DNA of 64,000 bases from Rhodococcus triatomae BKS 15-14 (GTDB lineage Bacteria; Actinomycetota; Actinomycetes; Mycobacteriales; Mycobacteriaceae): the NCBI GenBank assembly GCA_000341795.1, contig AODO01000069.1, positions 186,001-250,000 on the forward strand, read 5' to 3'. Below are positions 60,811-64,000 of the stretch, one piece after another (the stretch's first letter is position 1; every line of letters begins with the position of its first letter). The position numbers and the translations under genes are program-made. The notes under the pieces are model-generated. The model was not told where the DNA came from. It searched no databases and saw only the letters and a program-made list of their open reading frames with translations.

Positions 60811-61986
60811 TCAGGCGCGGTCGACCAGAACGCACCGCGCCCGCGTGAAGATCGTCGGCATGCACTTGTTGCAGTGGATGCACAGCGAACGGGTCCGCTC
60901 GTCGGCGGCGATCCGGTTGATCAGGTCCGGCTCCCGCAGGAGTGCACGAGCCATCGCGACGAACTCGAAACCCTCCGCCATCGCGGTGTCCATGCCCGCC
61001 TTGTCGGTGACTCCGCCGAGCAACACCAGCGGCATCGCGACGGCGGCCCGGATCTGACGGGCGGACTCGAGCATGAACAGCGGCTCGTACGGGTACGTCC
61101 GGATGAACTGCTTGCCGATCATCTTCACGCCCATCCGCACCAGCGGCTGGTCCATCGCCTTCGCGAATTCGTGGACCGGTGCGTCGCCGCGGAAGAGGTA
61201 CATCGGGTTCAGCAGGGAGCTGCCCATCGTCAGCTCCAGTGCGTCGAGACCGCCGTCGGCCTCCAGCCACTGCGCCACCTGGATCGCCTCGTCCACCCAG
61301 AACCCGCCGGGGACACCGTCGTCGATGTTCAGCTTGGCGAGGATCGCGATCCGGTCGCCGACCGCCTCCCGCACGGCGCGCGCGGTCTCGCGCACGATGC
61401 GCGCCCGGTTCTCCAGCGATCCACCGTAGGAGTCGGTGCGGTGGTTGGTCTTCCGGCTGAGGAACGAGCTGGCGAAGTAGTTGTGACCGAAGTGGATCTC
61501 GACGGCGTCGAAGCCGCCCTCGATGGCGAGTTTCGCGGCGTCGGCGTGCGCGGCGGTGATGCGCTCGATATCCCCCAGGGTCGCCGCCTTCGTCACCTTC
61601 ATGCTCATCGGGTTGAACGACGTCGACGGTGCGAGTGCGGGAAGACCGTTGGACTTCGCGTTGGCGACCGGCCCGGCGTGTCCGATCTGCGCCGACACGG
61701 CGGCGCCTTCGGCATGGACGGCGTCGGTGAGCCGACGGAGTCCCGGCACCACGTCGGGCCTCATCCACAACTGCCCGTACTCGGTGCGACCCTCCGGTGC
61801 GACGGCGCAGTAGGCGACCGTGGTCATGCCGACGCCGCCCGCGGCGACCTGTCGGTGGAAGTCGATCAGATCCTCGGTGACCAGGGCGTTCGGCGTCCGG
61901 CCTTCGAACGTCGCCGACTTGATGATGCGGTTGCGCAGGGTGATGGGGCCCAGCTCGGCTGGCGCCAGCACGTCGGGAGTGGTCAC
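60811..61986 (-). CDS. NADH:flavin oxidoreductase, old yellow enzyme family
   Basis: 391 residues; GTG after AAGGATCTTCAC. FMN TIM barrel: LAPAELGPITLRNRIIKSAT, TVAYCAVAPEGRT, SAQIGHAGPVANAKSNGLPA, DAVEIHFGHNYFASSFLSRK, DSYGGSLENRARIVRETARA. The C-terminal CIHCNKCMP carries three Cys in a pattern like the [4Fe-4S] ligands of 2,4-dienoyl-CoA reductase, but the protein stops 17 residues later, without the second flavoprotein half. It might therefore bind a cluster or have lost its electron-transfer module. Confidence 0.88.
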   Translation of the reverse strand: MTTPDVLAPAELGPITLRNRIIKSATFEGRTPNALVTEDLIDFHRQVAAGGVGMTTVAYCAVAPEGRTEYGQLWMRPDVVPGLRRLTDAVHAEGAAVSAQIGHAGPVANAKSNGLPALAPSTSFNPMSMKVTKAATLGDIERITAAHADAAKLAIEGGFDAVEIHFGHNYFASSFLSRKTNHRTDSYGGSLENRARIVRETARAVREAVGDRIAILAKLNIDDGVPGGFWVDEAIQVAQWLEADGGLDALELTMGSSLLNPMYLFRGDAPVHEFAKAMDQPLVRMGVKMIGKQFIRTYPYEPLFMLESARQIRAAVAMPLVLLGGVTDKAGMDTAMAEGFEFVAMARALLREPDLINRIAADERTRSLCIHCNKCMPTIFTRARCVLVDRA

Positions 61987-62096
61987 GTGAAGATCCTTCG
62001 GTCTCGGGTGGACCGAGCCTAGGACAGTTTCGTTACCAGTGGAACCGTAATGCTCACTCAGCGGGAGAAGATTCGCCGGATCCTCGCCCCACACAC

Positions 62097-62153
62097 GGTT
62101 CCCCGATGTCACACCGGGTCACTCAGCGACACCCGATGTGACATCAGGGAACC
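62097..62153 (-). terminator. 23-bp hairpin ending the copper operon
   Basis: Arms 62097-62119 and 62131-62153, 21 of 23 pairs perfect. On the minus-strand RNA the two differing positions become G-U wobbles, so the whole stem pairs only in that orientation. It starts 13 bases after the stop of the membrane-protein gene, which supports a minus-strand terminator. Confidence 0.75.
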
Positions 62154-62165
62154 AGCGCGAACCGA

Positions 62166-63002
62166 TCAGACCAGGGCGACGGCGGCGAACGCGGCGAGTG
62201 CGACGAGCGCGGCGCCGGTCACCGACTGCACCCGGCGGTCGACGACGCACATCACCGACAGGAAGCCCGGCATCGAGCCGCCGCGACGGGTGTGGACGAT
62301 CGCGGCGAGACTCGGCATGCACCGTCCGAGCGAGACGACCGTGAACATCACCGCGCCGAGCGCGGGGGAGCCGGCCGCGAGCACCCCCAGGACCAGCAGG
62401 TAGTAGGCGCTGGACCGGATGAAGATCAGGAAGCCCGGACCGATGATGGCGCCGAACAGCAGCGACACCTTCCACGGTTCCATCGTCCTGCGCAGGTGCC
62501 GTGGCAGCTGCCGGCGCCGCATCGGCGCGGGCATCGTCAGGACGCCGAGCTCGTGCAGGCCGTAGGCCAACGCGAACAACGCCCACCCGGCCAGCATCCA
62601 CGTCACCGACAGGTGACTCGACACCAGCGACCCGAGAGCGCCGAGTGCGGCGCCGGTGACGGCGCCCGTCGCCACCGAACCGAACGCGTGCCAGGCCAGC
62701 CGGCGCACCGGTGTCGAGGTGCCCTTGCGGCCGGACTGCTTCGGCGCGGCGACGACACCGGCGACGGACATGCCGCAGGTGGACCAGTTCGCGGCCAATG
62801 ACGTCACGAGTCCGGCGCCGACGACGGCGGCCGTCAGGGCGGTGGGGGTGGACGGGTCGGCGAGTGTCGCGGCGCCGGCCCCCGCGGCTGCGGCGACGGC
62901 GATCAGTCCGGCGCGTGCGGGCACGGCGACGGCCTCTCCGAGGGTGGGCCGGATGTCCGGCAGGTCCGTCCCGAGCGGACCGTGGTTGAGGACGGTTGTC
63001 AT
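62166..63002 (-). CDS. polytopic membrane protein of the copper operon
   Basis: 278 residues from the ATG after TTGGAGGTATTCG. Six or seven hydrophobic segments; a Cys in SLAANWSTCGMSVAGVVAA and another in TVVSLGRCMPSLAAIVHTRR lie at membrane faces. The overall look recalls DsbD/CcdA-type or metal-handling membrane proteins, but I cannot place it firmly. Being directly downstream of two cupredoxins and a multicopper oxidase, it may move electrons, thiols or copper across the membrane. Confidence 0.7.
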   Translation of the reverse strand: MTTVLNHGPLGTDLPDIRPTLGEAVAVPARAGLIAVAAAAGAGAATLADPSTPTALTAAVVGAGLVTSLAANWSTCGMSVAGVVAAPKQSGRKGTSTPVRRLAWHAFGSVATGAVTGAALGALGSLVSSHLSVTWMLAGWALFALAYGLHELGVLTMPAPMRRRQLPRHLRRTMEPWKVSLLFGAIIGPGFLIFIRSSAYYLLVLGVLAAGSPALGAVMFTVVSLGRCMPSLAAIVHTRRGGSMPGFLSVMCVVDRRVQSVTGAALVALAAFAAVALV

Positions 63003-63037
63003 CGAATACCTCCAAAGTGGTTGCTGGACAGATGTGC

Positions 63038-63388
63038 TCATTCGACGGTGACGGTTCCGGTCATGTACCGGTGCACCGAGCACGTGTAGGTGTAGGTGCC
63101 CGCCCGATCGAAGGTGTGCCGGAACGTCCCGACTCCGGTTATCCCGCTGTCGAATTCGTCCTCGACGACGATCGTCGGATCGGATTCCACGTGGTGCAGG
63201 ACGCCGCCGTCGTCGAACCGCCACTCGACGGTGCCGCCCACGGGAACGGTGACGTCCGGCGGACCGAACTGCACGTCGGCGATCTCGATCACCGCGTCCG
63301 GCTCCTCCTCGCCGGAGCATCCGGCGAGGAGCGTCACCGCGACGGCACCCGGGATCGTCCACCTCCTCCCGATTCGATTGCGGCGCAC
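63038..63388 (-). CDS. cupredoxin lipoprotein, copy 2
   Basis: 116 residues; its GTG shares a base with the stop of the upstream cupredoxin (TAGTG). Lipobox TLLAGC. Cupredoxin fold with copper ligands His in VLHHVESD and Cys, His, Met in CSVHRYM, the plastocyanin-like C-x-x-H-x-x-M spacing. A membrane-anchored electron carrier or copper buffer. Paralogue of the next gene. Confidence 0.88.
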   Translation of the reverse strand: MRRNRIGRRWTIPGAVAVTLLAGCSGEEEPDAVIEIADVQFGPPDVTVPVGGTVEWRFDDGGVLHHVESDPTIVVEDEFDSGITGVGTFRHTFDRAGTYTYTCSVHRYMTGTVTVE

Positions 63389-63729
63389 TATTGGACGATC
63401 ACCGTGCCGACCATCATCGGGTGCGGCGTGCAGTGATAGGTGTAGGTTCCGGGGTCCTCGAAGGTGTACTCGTAGGTGCCCTCGGTGAGCAGTTCACTCT
63501 GCAGCACCCCGTCGAGCGCCCCGTCACCTGCGACGTCGTGGGGAAGCCCGTTGTCGTCGAACCTCCACTGGACGGTCTGGCCGGCCTCGATGGTGACGGA
63601 TGCGGGGGTGTACGACATGTTCGCGACGTCGATCACCATCGCGGGCTCGTCCGCCGCGTCCGCCGATCCGCACGCGGTCAGGCCTGCCGCGGTCGCCAGC
63701 GCCGCGACGAGGGGGAGCAGTTTCTTCAT
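63388..63729 (-). CDS. cupredoxin lipoprotein, copy 1
   Basis: 113 residues. Lipobox AGLTAC then GSADAADEP. Copper ligands: His in GLPHDVAGD and CTPHPMM (Cys, His, Met). Shares the plan VTIEAGQTVQWRFDDNGLPH with the second copy (VTVPVGGTVEWRFDDGGVLH). Lies 11 bases after the multicopper oxidase stop, so it probably exchanges electrons or copper with that enzyme. Confidence 0.9.
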   Translation of the reverse strand: MKKLLPLVAALATAAGLTACGSADAADEPAMVIDVANMSYTPASVTIEAGQTVQWRFDDNGLPHDVAGDGALDGVLQSELLTEGTYEYTFEDPGTYTYHCTPHPMMVGTVIVQ

Positions 63730-63740
63730 CGTGGATCCTC

Positions 63741-64000
63741 TCACCGGATGTACCGCAGGTTCGCGGTCATCCCTGCTTCGAAGTGGTAGGCGTTGTGGCA
63801 GTGGAACATCCACTCGCCCGGGTTGTCGGCGTCGAACTCGATCGCGAGTTCGGTGCCGGGCAGGACGTTGACGGTGTCCCGTCGCAGCCCTCCGTAGTCG
63901 GGGACCGCGAAGGTGTGGCCGTGGGTGTGCATGGGATGCCACATCGTGGTGGTGTTGGCCATCGTGATGCGGATCCGCTCACCCTGGCGCATGACGAGCT
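63741..64000 (-). CDS. multicopper oxidase, C-terminal part (runs off the window)
   Basis: Only the last 86 or so codons are in view. They contain the end of a multicopper oxidase: HPMHTHGHTFAV (type 2/3 and type 1 ligands) and GEWMFHCHNAYHFEAGM, the HCH...H....M block that joins the trinuclear cluster to the type 1 site with Met as axial ligand. The protein oxidises metals or phenols with O2 outside the membrane in most relatives. It is the first visible gene of the copper operon. Confidence 0.9.
   Translation of the reverse strand, partial: LVMRQGERIRITMANTTTMWHPMHTHGHTFAVPDYGGLRRDTVNVLPGTELAIEFDADNPGEWMFHCHNAYHFEAGMTANLRYIR

Overview
This is high-GC actinobacterial DNA. Gene content and order point to a mycolic-acid-containing member of the Mycobacteriales, most likely Rhodococcus. 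The stretch from about 16.3 to 31.8 kb follows the conserved ino1 - padR - DUF5318 - ponA - mannosyltransferase - rpsF - ssb - rpsR - rplI - dnaB neighbourhood that lies within about 60 kb of oriC in Mycobacterium. I assign genus from this synteny and from protein character only; no rRNA gene is present. I see no tRNA, rRNA, CRISPR array or intact insertion sequence.

Layout. 0-3.3 kb is a stress and decay zone: an hspR-like regulator with an apparent one-base frameshift, an hsp20 gene, a gene interrupted by three in-frame TGA codons, and the 3' stub of a SulP transporter. 3.2-12 kb holds small regulator/effector pairs: DMT exporter/TetR, GlxA-type regulator/cysteine hydrolase, and TetR/DHA2 drug exporter with a tandem operator, plus a lipoprotein and a CYTH-CHAD protein. 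12.2-15.5 kb encodes two secreted proteins, an RCC1-repeat protein and a phytase-like esterase. 16.3-20.8 kb is the replication/ribosome block; dnaB carries a class 3 intein whose homing endonuclease looks dead, and the dnaB-rplI gap has a cluster of DnaA-box-like sites. 20.9-31.8 kb has two GT87 mannosyltransferases, ponA, a DUF5318 gene, three tandem DUF1707 genes, padR and ino1.

31.9-36.7 kb is an acyl-CoA-dehydrogenase/kinase/SDR operon facing a TetR gene across a palindrome, then a DUF1254 gene. A second class A penicillin-binding protein (36.8-39.1 kb) precedes a Sug/Lpq-type sugar ABC importer (39.3-44.1 kb). 44.2-49.3 kb has a nitroreductase, an F420/LLM oxidoreductase, a two-gene sulfur/copper-responsive-looking unit behind a CsoR/CstR-like operator, and an amino-acid ABC importer whose binding protein and permease are fused. 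49.4-53.9 kb has an alkylsulfatase, a GH25 lysozyme and a glucosylglycerate hydrolase.

54.1-60.1 kb is a phosphonate island: PhnF-type regulator, two operators matching the mycobacterial PhnF site, a phosphonatase-like hydrolase, PhnD, PhnC, a double-length PhnE and a phosphonate-associated alcohol dehydrogenase. The window ends with an SDR, an old-yellow-enzyme-type oxidoreductase, and a copper operon (multicopper oxidase, two cupredoxins, a membrane protein) that runs off the right edge.

Three kinds of long hairpin lie between gene ends (31.8, 36.8, 51.3 kb and 62.1 kb). Two of these are copies of the same sequence about 19.5 kb apart, suggesting a dispersed element that also serves as a bidirectional terminator.
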